A stretch of 64,000 nucleotides of DNA from Pleurodeles waltl (Eukaryota > Chordata > Amphibia > Caudata > Salamandridae), in assembly GCF_031143425.1 (NCBI RefSeq), contig NC_090448.1:335308177-335372176 (forward strand), written 5' to 3'. The notes below the pieces were generated by a model. It had not been told where the DNA came from and searched no databases. It saw only the letters and a list, made by a program, of their open reading frames with translations. The position numbers were made by a program, and so were the translations under genes. Of this stretch, positions 37,131 to 49,479 are shown piece by piece. The number at the start of each line of letters is the position of its first letter. Position 1 is the stretch's first letter.

Positions 37131-37628
37131 CAGAGACAATTTCTTTGTCAACTGGCGAAGTATCTGTATTTGTGATTATAACAGTTTATTTCTTCTTTTT
37201 GTTCTAGTTGTAAGTTTTTGCTTCCTTTGCTGTGGATCCTTGCGGTTTTGGCAGTAGTTGTCCTGCGGTTTGCATAGTTGCATGTTTTAGGTAAGTGAAA
37301 GCAATTTACTCCAAAGGAGTATTGCTGACATGCATGAATTACAGTTTGTAGGTGGTGTACTAAATATAGTATTGTGTGTGAAATTGTCCTTAGATATGGG
37401 CACAATGATATTTGTGTTGTCATATGTCTAATTTCCTTTTTTCTTTTTAGTGGGATATCATTGGTGATTGCTGTGTCTGTTGAGAGTAGTTGCTGGTGAG
37501 TTGCTTTTTCAGGCAAGTGAGTGGTATCTTTTTTTAGTACATCACTCTTTGTGATAAAGCTACACCTTGTTTATTCGTTATTTTAGTGCTGGTGGTTGTT
37601 GGCAATCCATTTGTTGTTAGTGAGGATC

Positions 37629-39412
37629 ATGGCTAGCCGCAGAGTGACCGCTCAGCAGGTTGTTGGCATGCTTTTTGAGTCGTCTTCAGACCATCATTAC
37701 GAGACTGACTCTGCATCTGAGGTAGAGGAGGAAGTGAGAGATTCTGGCAGTGAGTTTTCTGTCCGAGAGGATTCTTCTGATGACGAAGCCACACTCTTAG
37801 TGCAGAAGAAGTGTCTGTTTTAGAGGAGGACATTGATGTGCCAAGAGTGCAGCAGCCTGGGGCTGTAGGGTTTCCCATTAGAAGACCTGACACCTGGTTG
37901 CCCCAAACATGGAGCAGCCACAGTTACCTGCATTTACTGGTCTCCCAGAGTGTAGAGTCAATACGGAAAACTTTTTGCCTGTCAATTTCTTTCACTTGTT
38001 TATGGACAATGTATTTTTGGAAGAGATTGTGCAGCAGACTAATGTGTATGCGGAGCAATATTTGAGGGACAACGCTGCCAGACGTAGGCCTCAGTCTAGA
38101 GCTACTCAGTGGGTTCCCACATATCTTGAAGAGATGAAAAAGTTTTTAGGTTTGACTTTTTTGATGGGGTTGATAAGGAAGCCGTCACTGGCTTCTTATT
38201 GGTCTACTTGTCCCTTGATGGCAACGGCTATATTTCCTGCAACTATGACTCGTAATCGCTATTTGCTTCTTCTTCTTATGCTGCATTTTGTAGGCAATGC
38301 TTTAGCCTTGCCAAGAGATCACCCTGATTGTGACCGTCTTTTTAAGATTAGGCCTGTCCTTGATCATTTTGTAGATCGGTTTTTAGAGGTCTATGTTCCA
38401 GGCAAAGAGATAAGTGTGGACAAGTCTTTTGTCCTTTTCAAGGGCCGTTTAGTTTTTAAGTAGTACATTCCTATGAAGAGGGCACGGTATGGGATTAAAT
38501 TGTATATGCTGTCAGAAAGCAATACAGGATACATGTATAATTTCCAGGTCTACACTGGTAGGGATTCCAGTATTGACCCTCCTGGTTGTCCGGCCACTTT
38601 TGGAGTTAGCGAAAAAATTGAGTGGGAACTTGGTAGACGACTGTTTAACAAAGATCACCATTTGTACGTTGATAATTTCTACACTGGAGTGCAGTTGTTC
38701 AAGGAGTTGTTTAGAGTGGACACTGTTGCTTGTGGCACAATCCGTTCTAACCGGAAAGGCTATCCAAGGGAGCTTGTCTGTAAAAAACGTGTACAGTGCC
38801 TTGCGGAATAATGAGCTGCTAGCTCTGAAATTTTCAGACAGGACAGTTGTGTACATGCTATCTACCATCCATGATGAGAATACTTCCCCTGTGACTGTTT
38901 GGGGCCAGGTTGCCGAAGCGCGCAAACCTGCGTGCATTTTGGACTACAATAGGCACATGGGTGGTGTTGATAGAGTAGATCAGAGGTTGGAACCTTACAC
39001 TGCTCTGCGTAAGTCTTATGTGTGGTATAAAAAGTTGGCCCTACATTTATTTCATCTGGCAACTTTTAATGCCTTTATTGTGTTCAAGGATTGTTCACCT
39101 GAGTCAAGGATGACATTTGTGAAATTTCAGGAGTCGGTGATAGAGAGCCTTATTCTGGTGGAACAGGCAAGAGTTCCTAGAGTAGCAGTGGTGGAGGAAG
39201 TGGCTAGATTGAAAGATCGCCACTTTCCAGATCACATTCCTCCCACTTCCAAGAAAGACTTACCCACTAAGAAATGAAGAGTATGTGCCCGAAGAGGTAT
39301 CCGGAGGGAGAGCGGGATGTACTGCCCCGATTGCCCTTCAAAGCCTGGGCTGTGTGTGCCTGGCTGTTTCAGAAATTACCACACCAAGAAAAAGTTTGAG
39401 GAAATACCGTGA
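37629..39412 (+). pseudogene. piggyBac transposase (PGBD-like), broken
   Basis: A DDD transposase that cuts and pastes the element at TTAA. The start at 37629 (ATGGCTAGC) gives an acidic N-terminus (SEVEEEVRDSGSEF). Frameshifts near 37,797 and 37,895 precede the core: FLPVNFFHLFMDNVFLEEIV, FLGLTFLMGLI, then KEISVDKSFVLFKGR (first Asp; the usual VDES has become VDKS). TAG at 38461-38463 replaces a probable Gln before YIPMKRARYGIKLY. The second Asp is in HLYVDNFYTG. A frameshift near 38,800 precedes YNRHMGGVDRVDQ with the third Asp. TGA at 39275-39277 replaces the first Cys of the C-terminal zinc-binding domain (RVCARRG, YCPDCPSKPGLCVPGCF). Natural stop TGA 39410-39412. All three catalytic Asp survive, but it cannot be translated whole. 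Confidence 0.87.
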
Positions 39413-39559
39413 GCGTAAACTGCCTATTTTATATTTTCGTATATTCCGTTTCGCGGTTGGCATTACTGTCATGTATTTAGTTAGAGCTTTTGTGTTTGTA
39501 GTTTTGTAGGTGTTTTATAATTAGTGGTTTCTTTGTTGTTTATAACTGGAAAAAAAGTG

Positions 39560-39925
39560 ATGGTGGTGTGCGTGAGGTGGCGCTTGGCTGGTGGTGTGTG
39601 TGGGGTGGCACTTGGCTGGCGGTGTGCTTGGGGTGGCGCTTGGCTGGCAGTGTGCGTGGGGTGGCGCTTGGCTGGCGGTGTGCTTGGGGTGGCGCTTGGC
39701 TGGCAGTGTGCATGGGGTGACACTTGGCTGGCAGTGTGCGTGGGGTGGCACTTGGCTGGCGGTGTGCGTGGGGTGGCGCTTGGCTGGTGCTTGGCTGGCA
39801 GTGTGCGTGGGGTGCTGCTTGGCTGGCGGTGTGTGTGGGGTGGCACTTGGCTGGCGGTGTGCATGGGGTGGTGCTTGGCTGGCGGTGTGCGTGTTGTGGT
39901 GCTTGGCTGGCGGTGCCAGCCAAAC
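39560..39925 (+). repeat. 28-bp minisatellite, about 13 copies
   Basis: Unit approximates gtggcgcttggctggcggtg plus tgcgtggg; cttggctggc at 39,611 and 39,639 gives the period. One copy is shortened near 39,785. It lies in the 3' region of element B. Open frames across it are artefacts. Confidence 0.88.
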
Positions 39926-40219
39926 GTCAGTCCACACACTCCCATCAGCTAGTGTGACTGCTGTATCAGGTATGTGGGAGTATGTAAGTGATGGGCCTTT
40001 AAGTATCGCTGTCTATTGATGCAATTGTTGTAATGAGCTGGGCCTGTGGCTCGCGGCATGAATGGTCTTGTGCATGTCATGTATGAAAGGTGTGTGAATG
40101 GACTGTAAAACGGTTGGTGCCTTGACGCGGCTTTACAGCTCACGAGCTGTGAGTCATTGGTTCAGTTTTTGGCCTTTCAGTTATTAACAGTGCATTTCAC
40201 TTATGTGAAATCTCTTGTT

Positions 40220-40225
40220 AATAAA
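40220..40225 (+). terminator. Polyadenylation signal of the piggyBac gene (AATAAA)
   Basis: AATAAA about 800 bp downstream of the transposase stop, on the same strand and inside element B. Assigned by position. Confidence 0.4.
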
Positions 40226-41599
40226 ATTTGATCTACTGAACCATCACTCACCCTCGTGCCAAATCCAACCAGTATGTGTGGTACAAATGACAAAACCTGC
40301 TCCACTGTAATCAGGAGTCGCAGCACACTTGTGACACGCTAGGTGTCTCAGGTGAGACCCCGATGATGAAGCATGCCACCAACTTGGTTGGTGGGTGAGG
40401 GGTCTTTTTCACATAACCTAAGAGCGTTTCTTTTCACAATTTTAGTGTTTGGCACATCACGTACATACGTGGACACATCAAAATGATTTATTGCAAAACT
40501 ACCTGTGTTTGGGGGGGAAGGGGCACCACAAACCCTTTGTTGATGCCATTTTCAGGGAAAGAACCACAAGCCTTCTTCTGTAGCCCTTTTTTCCCATTTT
40601 TTTTTTAAAAAGACGAAATTTTCACTGTAGTTTGACTAATTTCTTGGCCTCCTTCAGGGGAACCCACAAAGTCTGGTATCTCTAGAATCCCTAGGATGTT
40701 GGAAAAAAAGGACGCAAATTTGGCGTGGGTAGCTTATGTGGACAAAATATATCAGGGCCTAAGCAAGAACTATTCCAAATAGGCAAAAAAATGCCTGGCA
40801 CAGGAGGGGGAAAAGGCCTGGCTGCGAAGGGGTTAAGTTATTTTAACCCTAGGGGGTGGTGGTCTCTGGGGCGTGTGGGGGCCTCATGGCATCCCCTTAC
40901 ATTATATTTATTGCCCTGGGGAGGTTGTGGTCCCCGGGGCTGCGCTGAGGCCACGTGTTTTCCCAATGCATTATATTTATTGCCCCAGGGAAGTGGTGGT
41001 CCCCAGGGTGCAGGGGTCTGCGCACCCCCCCCCCATACATTGTATTAATTGCCCCAGGAGGTGGCAGCCCCTGGGGGCGCTGCGTGGGCCCTGCATAGAT
41101 TTAGGAGGATGTGTCCCAGGGAGGCAGCGGTCCCTGGGTGCCGGGGGCTGTGCAGCCCCAGCTTATCCTAATACTCCTGCCCCGTGGAGGTGGTGGTCCC
41201 TGGGGCTTTGATAATCCCTAGGAGGGGGGCCTCTGCACTCCCTTCTGTTTTTTATGAATGCCCCCGGGACCTGGGCCACCCAGGGGATAAATAAAAGGCA
41301 AACGGGGAGTCTATGCTTGCTTAATCCACTGCAAAATTCGTGAATATTTGCGATTTTTGCTGTGAATAAAAAAAATGCTTTTCAGTACTGGGGGTTGGGG
41401 AGTCCCTGAGGAACCCCTGCACCATGGCTAGGGGGGTAGGGTAATATTACCCTGCCGCCTTTATTTCAGTTTTTCTTTGAGACTCAGCTGCAGATGTGTC
41501 TCACAATGGCTACCAACACTTTCTGGTTGAAGTGTTGGCAGCCAATCAGATCTCTGCCCAAGATTCGCACCTCTAGATATATTCACTGAAATGCCAATG

Positions 41600-42060
41600 G
41601 TTTCAGGGGCATTGTAGTTAGGAATAGTACTAAGAAAAACCTTAGAAGTTCACTGAAAAATCCAAAAGTTACAAGGGCATTAAATTTAGGTTCAGATTTT
41701 ACACACCTGAAACCATGGAAAGTCTGCAGTTATGGTTATACTTATCTCAAGATACTATAACTCGCACCCACGCCATGCAGTTTTCTCATCAGTAATTTCA
41801 TTGCAAATGATGCAGTGATATTAGCAATGATGTAATAGAAGATGTCATGACTGATGTAATATGTTGGGTAATTAACAATGCAATTTAGTGAGTTTCTAAG
41901 GTTTTTTTTAATTCTATTTCCTAACTCTAACGTCCCTATCATCTTTGTTTTTTGCCAGTGGATTTCTAGGGTTTTTAACATAAAGTAACATTTAATGACC
42001 ATATACATTAATCCAACCACTGCTGTGCACAGCCTTATACACATATTCATTATTACAGTT
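41600..42060. repeat. 'actataac' dispersed repeat, copy 2
   Basis: Shares aagatactataactcgcacc, caatgatgtaatagaagatg and tttttaattctatttcctaa with the other copies in this window. Confidence 0.65.
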
Positions 42061-42425
42061 ATAGTTAGGACCAGGTTTCCATAGGAAAGGTTTTTTTACT
42101 TTTGCTAATAACGTTTGAACTGTTTGACGAATCTTCACAAAATTTTCAAAACTAGTTTGCACTCAGTTCAGCTGCAGTCTGGGCAGTTTTGTGGTGATGC
42201 ATGAAGCGGGGGCCATGAATAAGTGGGGGTCCGAAAATGGGTTTTCCCCATACAATTTCCCATAGGGATTTTAGCAAATTACTACATCCCGATCCGCTGG
42301 ACAGAATTACATGAAATTTGGCAGAAAGCTAGGCCTTGGTCCAGAAAGATCTCGTTTTGTAATTTGGTATAAATCTGTTCAGTAGTTTTGGAGTAATTAA
42401 AGAAAAACAATTTATGTACATTTAG
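42061..42425. repeat. Dispersed repeat related to 48.97-49.43 and 58.6-59.23 kb
   Basis: Contains aacgtttgaactgtttgacg, tttgtggtgatgcatgaagc and ttacatgaaatttggcagaa. Diverged counterparts of these words occur near 49,080-49,340 and 58,920-59,190. Non-coding; family unknown. Confidence 0.55.
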
Positions 42426-42774
42426 AGACATGGATCAACTGTGGTGGATCCGCTGATCCCCATGCCAACAACAAAGCAATGATTGGCTGGCTGCAACCTC
42501 AGAGGAGAGTTATTATTGTCATTTTGTGTACTGGTATTCAGTCCTGGGGCGGGGGAGAAATAAAACTTAAAACTGATAGAGGCTGTCATGGTACAAGGAG
42601 CCTGATCCCCGTGGGACTGATGGAGGCGGTCTGTGAGGAACCCCTTCTGAGCAAGAAATTGCCAAAAAATGTTTGTTTTGTGCCACACAAGAATCTGCAG
42701 ATCCTCCTCAGTGCTCAGAGTGCCCCCCACACGGATCCACAACAGATCCGCAGATCCAGATCCCAATTTTTTTT

Positions 42775-43165
42775 TAAATACACTCACCCACAAACCCACT
42801 CACACACTCGCTCACAAACCCACACCCACTCAAAGACCCACAAAACCACTACCAGATCCCGGCAATGACCCACACACCCACTTACACAACCACTCACACA
42901 CCCATGCAGCCACTCACATATCTGCTCACACCCAGAAAACCAGTCACACACCCACTGACAGACCCACACAGGCATTCATACACCAACTCACACACCCATA
43001 CAACTACTCACACACCCTTACAGCCACTCATACACCCACATAACCACTGGCACACCCACTCATAGACCCACACAGCCACTCATCCACCCACTCACACACC
43101 CACAAAGCCACTCAGACACCCACACAACCAACTCACACACCCACTCCACACAAGGCCCTGTGGCC
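42775..43165. repeat. CACTCACACACCCAC-type array
   Basis: About 390 bp of degenerate cactcacacacccaca units with variable spacing. Its complement type appears at 46,220-46,770, so the two arrays face each other across the solo LTR. Confidence 0.82.
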
Positions 43166-43289
43166 AAACCCCCGCTGTGCAGGGCCAAGGATCGTGCACA
43201 GCATGGGGTTAGCTCGATGTGTAGGATTTCCCGCAGGCCAGGTGGGCGGCAAACCGCCCCCCACTGTGCACGGCCTTTGGCCGCACACG

Positions 43290-43615
43290 GCAAGGCTGTT
43301 GGATTAACGTATGGTCATTAAATATTACTTTACGTAAAAAAAAATCTTAGAACTTTACTGGAAAAACCAAATGTTACAGGACCATTATATAGTTATGAAA
43401 TAGAATAAAAAAAAACCTTAGAAATTCACTGGAAAAACCAAAGGTTACAGGAATGTGATAATTAGGTTCAGATTTTACACACACAAAATCATTGAAATTC
43501 CTCAGTTATAATTATACGTATCTCAAGAAACTATAATTCGTGACCTAAGGTAACTATAACCCGCGCCCTCATCATGCACTGCTAATTACCCCACATATTA
43601 CCTCAGTCATGACAT
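43290..43615. repeat. 'actataac' dispersed repeat, copy 3
   Basis: Contains gaaattcactggaaaaacca, aaggtaactataacccgcgc and attaccccacatattacctc, shared with the other copies. Confidence 0.65.
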
Positions 43616-43620
43616 GATAG

Positions 43621-43743
<123 letters not shown>

Positions 43744-45930
43744 TATTAGACCTGACAGCCTTAGGCTGGTCATACCCCAACCTTTTGCCTGCCTCCCACC
43801 ACTTTTCTGACACTGTTTTTGCTGGTTTTAGGACTCTGCGCACTTTACCACTGCTAACCAGTTCTAAAGTGCAAATGCTTCCTCCCTTAAACATGGTAAA
43901 ATTGGTTCATCCCCAATGGGCATATTTAATGTATTTATAAGTCCCAAGTAAAGTGCACTACATGTGCCAAGGGCCTGTAAATTAAATGCTACTAGTGGGC
44001 CTGCAGCACTGATTGTGCCACCACCATATGTAGCCCCTTAACCATGTCTCAGGCCTGCCATTGCAATGCCTGTGTGTGCAGTTACACTGCCACTTCGACT
44101 TGGCATTTAAAAATACTTGCCAAGCCTCAAACACCCCTTTTTCTACATATACGTCACCCCTAAGGAAGGCCCTAGGTAACCCATAGGGCAGGGTGCTATG
44201 TAGGTAAAATGCAGGACATGTACATATGCATTTTCTATGTCCTGGTAGTGAAAAACTTCTAAATTTGATTTCCATTAGTGTGAGGCTTCTGCTTTCATAG
44301 ACTAGCATTAGGCTTGTCCTCATATACTTTTTGAGAGGTAGATTCTGATCTGAAAGGGGTACCAGGTCATATGGCCAGAATGGTAATAGAAAATCCTGCT
44401 TATTGGTAAGGTTGGATTTTACAATACTATTTTAGAAATGCCACTTTTAGAAAGTGAGCATATCCCTGCACTTAAAACCATCTGTGCCTTACAACCTCTC
44501 TCCAATCAACGTCTGGTCTGTGCTGGCTGATGGCTCCCTTGTGCATTTCACCCAGACAACCACAAACATGGGACACACAGACACATCTGCATTCCTCTGC
44601 ATACAGAATGGGCCTTCTTGGGCTGGAAGGGTGGAGGGCTTGACACTTATATTTCAAAGGCTAGTGGCCTGCCCTCACACAAATGACTGATAACCCTCCA
44701 CAGGGACCCTGGCAGACAGAACAGGGCTGAAAGGGGAAATTGTGCTCTTCAAAACCCTTCTTTGAAGTCTCCCCCACTTCAAAGACACTTTTGAGTATTT
44801 AACTGTGTCTCTGACCCCACCAACTCAGACACTTCTGGACCTGCACCTGAATTCTGTCAGATGACCTGCCTGGATGCCCAAAGAACTCTCTGGACTGCTT
44901 TACTGAGAAGGACTACTGCCATGCTGTTGCTCTGCTGGCCTCTGACTGTGCTGAAAGGACTTTGCCTACCCCCAACAGTGCTCTCCAAGGGCTTGGATTG
45001 AGCTTGCCTCCTGTTCTGAAGTCTCAGCGATAGCAAAGACTTCAACTACAAGCCTTTTGCTAGTACCCGACTCTAGCGACTCCTGAATGACTTCAGCGAT
45101 GCCAGCGATGCTGCACCCTGCTCCCGCTCCGTGGAACTCGCTGCGCGCAACAACTGCAGCCTGCAATGCAAGTCCGATGTTGCCACAACTCTGCTGACGT
45201 CACTCAGGTTCATCGCGACACTGTGAAGTAGACATATCATGTCCTGACAGACTGGAATCAGTGACCCTGCCGGGTCACAAGGAATCGATGCATCACGGCC
45301 GCCGCTGCATCATCTTCCCCTGCATTCGGATGGAACCGACGCCTCAACTCCACCTGCTTCGCAGCCCGGAACTGACACCTCTTTCCTCAGAACCTGTAAG
45401 TGACTGACCCTGCACTGACTCCAGCGACACCTCTTTCCGACTCCGTGCAATGTCCTTGTTCTTCATTTTCAAAAGGTATTGTACCTGGGAGTCCGTGTGA
45501 CTCTGTGACTGGCACTGGTGGTGTCGGATTATTGGGAATGACTCCGTCAACGACGCCGTGATAGCCCCAGTCGCAGCTATTGTGTTTCTAGGTGCTTTAG
45601 TTGGATTTAATCTTTACAAATTCATAACTTTGCTTGTGTACATTGGATTTTCCTTGCTTCAACAGTATTTTTTTCAGACAAATATACTCTCTATTTTTTT
45701 CTAAACCTGTCTGGTGTCTTTTGTGGTGTTTTCACTGTGTTATGGTATAAGTTCTGCCACAAATACTTTACACATTGCCTTCCAAGTTAAGCCTGACTGC
45801 TCAGCCCCAAGCTAGCGGAGGGCAGGCACAGGATAATTTGAATTGTGCCGTGACTTACCCTGACTAGGATTGTGGTCCCTACTTGGACAAGGGTGTATGC
45901 TTCTGCCAACTAGATACCCCATTTCTAACT
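43744..45930 (+). mobile_element. Solo LTR of a long-LTR retrotransposon (2.19 kb)
   Basis: Begins TATTAGACCTGACAGCC and ends CCCCATTTCTAACT. The ends are near-inverted (TxTTAGA / TCTAACx), as in LTRs with TG...CA termini, with one base of each terminus apparently mutated. AT-microsatellite sequence lies on both sides. The second copy starting at 62,515 (TGTTAGA) shares the order: tctgtgcactttaccactgc, aggcctgtaaatcaaatgct, gcctgccattg, and cagggtgc. No gag or pol is adjacent, so it is a solo LTR left by recombination. The family (probably Gypsy-like) is inferred, not shown. Confidence 0.7.
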
Positions 45931-46215
45931 ATATATATATGTTAACATTTCACTTGTACAAAACCAGTGAAATTCAGCAGTTATAGTTACCTGAGCTAAC
46001 TATAACTTACGTACCTGCAATGCACTGCTTATGACTTCACATATTACATTACTCATGGTTTTGTACGAATGAAATAACCCTAGAACCTTTGTTTTTTTCA
46101 GTGAATTTCTAAGTTTTTTTTAATTCTATTTCCTAACTGTAACGTCCCTCTAACCTTTGTTTTTTTAAGTGAATTTCTAAGTTTTAAAAAAATGTATTTC
46201 CTAACCGTAACCACT
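45931..46215. repeat. 'actataac' dispersed repeat, copy 4
   Basis: Contains cagttatagttacctgagct, aactataacttacgtacctg and tttttcagtgaatttctaag. It continues the repeat broken by the solo LTR. Confidence 0.65.
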
Positions 46216-46219
46216 AACC

Positions 46220-46770
46220 TTTGACAGTAAGTGTGTGAGTGCATTAGTGTCTTAGTAGATCTGTGAGTGGGTGTGACTGAGTGGGTCTTTGAGTGGGTGT
46301 TTGAGTGCCTGAGCTCTGTGAGTGGGTGTGCGATTCTCTGAATAGGTCTGTGAATGGGTGCATGAGTGTCTAAGTGGGTCTGTGAGTGTCTGAGTAGGTC
46401 TGTAAGTAGGTACATGAGGCTCTGAATGCGTCTGTGAGTGAGTGCATGAGTTTCAGGATGGGTCTGTGAGTGAGTGCATGAGTCTTTTAGTGGGTCTGTG
46501 AGGGTGTGTCTGAACCTGAGTGGGTTTTTAAGGGGGTGCATGAATGTCTGAGAGGGACTGTGAGTGGGTGTGTGCATGTCCGAGTGGGGCTGTGAGTGGG
46601 TGCATGAGTGTCTAACTGGGTCTGTGAGTGGGTGCGTGAGTCTCTGTGTGGGTCTGTGAGTACATGACTCTTTTAAGTGGGTCTGAGTGGGTGGATGAGT
46701 GTGTGAGTGTCAGAGTGTGTCTGTGAGTGGGTTTGTGAATGTCTGTGTCAGTAGCTGCGTGAATGACTCG
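46220..46770. repeat. GTGAGTGGGTCTGT-type array
   Basis: Degenerate units near 32 bp (gtctgtgagtgggtgcatga plus gtgtctgagtgg). It is complementary in type to the array at 42,775-43,165. Confidence 0.82.
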
Positions 46771-46792
46771 GCCACAAAGGAAACACACCTGC

Positions 46793-48005
46793 CCATTTAT
46801 CCAACAAGAGTCCACTGTTTTGCACAAAATGTCTACCCAACTGAAGAATTTTCTGTTGGCTAGCTAGTAAGTGCTATCTCGATGGGTAAATGTCCAGTGT
46901 GTTTTATACACTACAGCTGCGTAATAGACCAAAAGGAAATGTTTCCAGCAACATTCTGTGCGCATGGCAATGTGATTGTTCCTCGTGCATCTTTCTCCAG
47001 AATTCTATGATAGCATAAATACTCCTGTAGAGAGGCCAACGAGACTACAAAGACGCAAGTCTCCACCAAACCATAGTCTTTCCTCTCAGCTATATGATAT
47101 AAGTGCTTCTTTGTTTGGTGGAGATGTCCTCATATTCCTGGGCATCAAGCATACGCCACCAAAATCCGCAGGAGGTGCACTGGGGGTGCCTTTGGTAAGC
47201 TGTATGTCATCCTGGCAAAAGGCATCCTGGAGAAGACCTTTGTATACTACTAAGGTGGACGGGGCCACGGAGGTGGAGCTTCCAAGTGAATTGCACTTTT
47301 ACATACTTGTAGCAATGGACTCCGCTCTCACCAGGAGAGGACAAGAAAGATCCCACTTGTCACAGTCACATACAGATTGCGCTCCAGTAGATCTAAGATA
47401 CATTCATTTCCACAAAGGATTTCAGATTTTTTTCAATATGGAATCACCGAGCAAACACACTTGCTTTGCCTTCGCCAAGCCAAGGAGATTGGCTCATTTG
47501 TCCTTTCCAGAAGTGGAGTTTCAACTGGGGCACCTGCTACGTTTATACTTGTAAGTGCTTCCTGTTGAGGTTTAACATCTGCTAAATGAGAATCATGGCC
47601 AGAACAGAAGCTCACCTGATTTTTTATTCAACAATAGTCCACAGTTTAGCACAAAATGTCTACCTTACTGGAGTACTTTTTACTCGTCAGTTAGCAAGCG
47701 CTACCATGTTAGGTAAATGTCCAGTGTGTATTCTACATTACACCTGCCTAGTGGACCATGAGGAAATGTCTGCAGTGACCTTGTGTGCATTTAGGCCCTG
47801 ATTTCTACTTTTGTACGCAAACCTGTGTAAGTGCTTCTTTGCTTGGTGGGGATTTCCTCAGATTCCTCGGCATCAAGAATTCACCACCAAAACTGGCAGG
47901 AAATGCACTAGGGGGCCCTTTGGTAAGCTGTCCATCATCCTGGCAAAAGGTGTGAAAACCTTGTATAGTACTAAGGTGGAAGTGCAGGGGAAATTCATTG
48001 AGGGA
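46793..48005 (+). repeat. Diverged tandem duplication (about 0.7-0.8 kb units)
   Basis: 46,793-46,975 matches 47,615-47,800 (gcacaaaatgtctacc; taaatgtccagtgtgt; ggaaatgt), and 47,100-47,280 matches 47,830-48,000 (aagtgcttctttg; catcctggcaaaagg; actaaggtgga). The second unit lacks about 100 bp present in the first. Open frames within have no family motif. Confidence 0.7.
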
Positions 48006-48965
48006 GAGGGGCTGCGCGCCCCCCTTCCCAGGCAGATTTAGGCCCTGAGGATCCCATCCCCTGGGGCTCAACACAGTTCAGTGGTGAAGGGGTGGCCATG
48101 CAGCCCCCATCCCCTGGCCGATTTTAACCCCAGTGACCCACCACCCGGGCCTAGCCATGTCTCCTGGGTGCCACCCCTGTGTGCAGCGGGGCCACGGTGG
48201 GAGCCTCAAGGCCCTGCAGTCCCAGTCGATCCGCCGCCTCCTGCGGGAGCCAGAATTGCTGTTGCGCACAGCATTGCTACTGCACAAAGGGAGCTGCAAA
48301 ACAGCAGCTCCCTGTGTGCAATAGCAATCGTTTCATCTCTCTCCCTGCCTGCATCTCTGCAGGCAGGGAAAAAGATGAAACCGCCACTTGCAGCATCCAC
48401 TTTGATAGCTGTGGCCAACTGGAACTGGAGTGTTTGCTCTGACTTGGAGTGAGCTTCCGCCAAGTCAGAGCAAACAGCTATGTCTTGGGGATGGGCAGCC
48501 CGGGACATAGCAGGAGCCGGCTAATGGGGGTGGCGTTCCGCAGGGCCATTATTGAGTCTAGGAAGGGGGGCAGCACTGCTCCCATCCAGCATTTACAATT
48601 CGCCCCGGGGAGGTGGTGGTCCCCAGGGGTCCACAACGGATCCCCTCCTTATTTTATTTAGTAGCCGCAGGGAGGTTGTGGTCTCTGGGGCCCAATTGGA
48701 GTCCAGCAGGACCACCTCTTTTATAGTTATAGTTTTTTGCCTCAGGGAGGTGGTGGTCCAATCAGCTCTCAGGGCACATATAAGCCTTGAAGGGGGGCCC
48801 CATGCACACCCCTCCATTTTATTTTACTGCAAGCCCCCGGGACCTGATCCACCCAGGGGCATGATTAAAAACCCGGGCGGGTTCCCACTGGGACCCGTAG
48901 ACGAAGGCTAGAGGGTCAAGGTATAAGTACCTTGCCTCCTTTTCTTTTTTTTCTGTGATTTTTTG
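48006..48965 (+). repeat. GC-rich hairpin/minisatellite repeat, uninterrupted copy
   Basis: Counterpart of the halves flanking element B. Hairpins include cctgcctgca-tctc-tgcaggcagg (near 48,345) and gctctgacttgg ... ccaagtcagagc (near 48,437-48,472). Then come ggggaggtggtggtccccag-type units, and the conserved end gcccccgggacctgatccac. Open frames here are artefacts of GC bias. Confidence 0.6.
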
Positions 48966-49430
48966 GGACTTGGTTAAAGCATTTCCCTGCACAATCTTGT
49001 TATTCTTCGTGAAGTCGTCGCGGAGGAACCACAGCCCTAGATATACACATTTGGGTTTCCTTAAATTTCTCAACAACTACTGAACGGATTTACACTAAAT
49101 AACAAAAAGCACAATCTGCGGAGCAAAATCTACCTTTTTGCCAAATCTGGTGTCATTCAGTCCAGCGGTTCCTGCTGTAGTCATGTTCAAACTCCTATGG
49201 CAATTTACATTGGACATGCTTTTTTCTCTTCCCCTTTTTCTCGCCCCCCTCCCCTTTATGGATCTTCCTGAAACTTTCCATGCACAACAGGATTTACTGG
49301 CACATTTTTTGGGGAAAATATCTTGAAATCCGTCGAACGGCTCCAAAGATATAGGCAAGTCAAAAAATGCTTCTCTGATGGTCCTAACTATAATGACCTT
49401 TTAGCAACCGCCAGTAGGTTGGTTTTTGTG
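48966..49430. repeat. Dispersed repeat related to 42.1 and 58.6-59.2 kb
   Basis: Contains ctactgaacggatttacact, aataacaaaaagcacaatct and tctggtgtcattcagtccag, with counterparts at 58,920-59,010. Non-coding. Confidence 0.55.
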
Positions 49431-49479
49431 TGTGTATATATATATAGTCTAAGGCTATATATATAATTTTTTCTTCACT

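Larger units (their letters stand above)
36237..40832 (+). mobile_element. piggyBac-like element B with broken transposase (4.6 kb)
   Basis: Flanked by TTAA at 36233-36236 and 40833-40836, the piggyBac target. Ends are CCCCCTGGGTGCCCTGG and, on the complement, CCCCTTCGCAGCCAGGCC; both resemble the ends of element A. Order: left end, palindromic array (36,290-37,130), 5' leader, transposase (37,629-39,412), 28-bp minisatellite, AATAAA at 40,220, right end. The left boundary is less certain than the right because the flanking repeat is also C-rich. Confidence 0.7.
35830..41480 (+). repeat. GC-rich hairpin/minisatellite repeat, interrupted by element B
   Basis: Left half 35,830-36,236 and right half 40,833-41,480. 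The left half has stacked hairpins (gccggctccctgc ... gcaggagccggc; gctgctttaaatagcagc). The right half has repeated units of the type tattgccccagggaagtggt followed by ggtccccaggg, spaced about 90-100 bp, then a conserved end (ccccgggacctgggccaccc). The uninterrupted counterpart at 48,000-48,960 shows the same order, so the two halves were once continuous. Non-coding. Confidence 0.65.

Noticed and set aside
39481..40019. Long overlapping frames on both strands
   Set aside because: All cross the 28-bp minisatellite, and the period is not a multiple of three, so frames shift from copy to copy.
42669..43065. Thr/His-rich frame
   Set aside because: Translation of the CACTCACACA array.
48081..48508. 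Overlapping frames on both strands
   Set aside because: Lie in the GC-rich hairpin repeat; no domain, and the counterpart near 36 kb does not conserve them.
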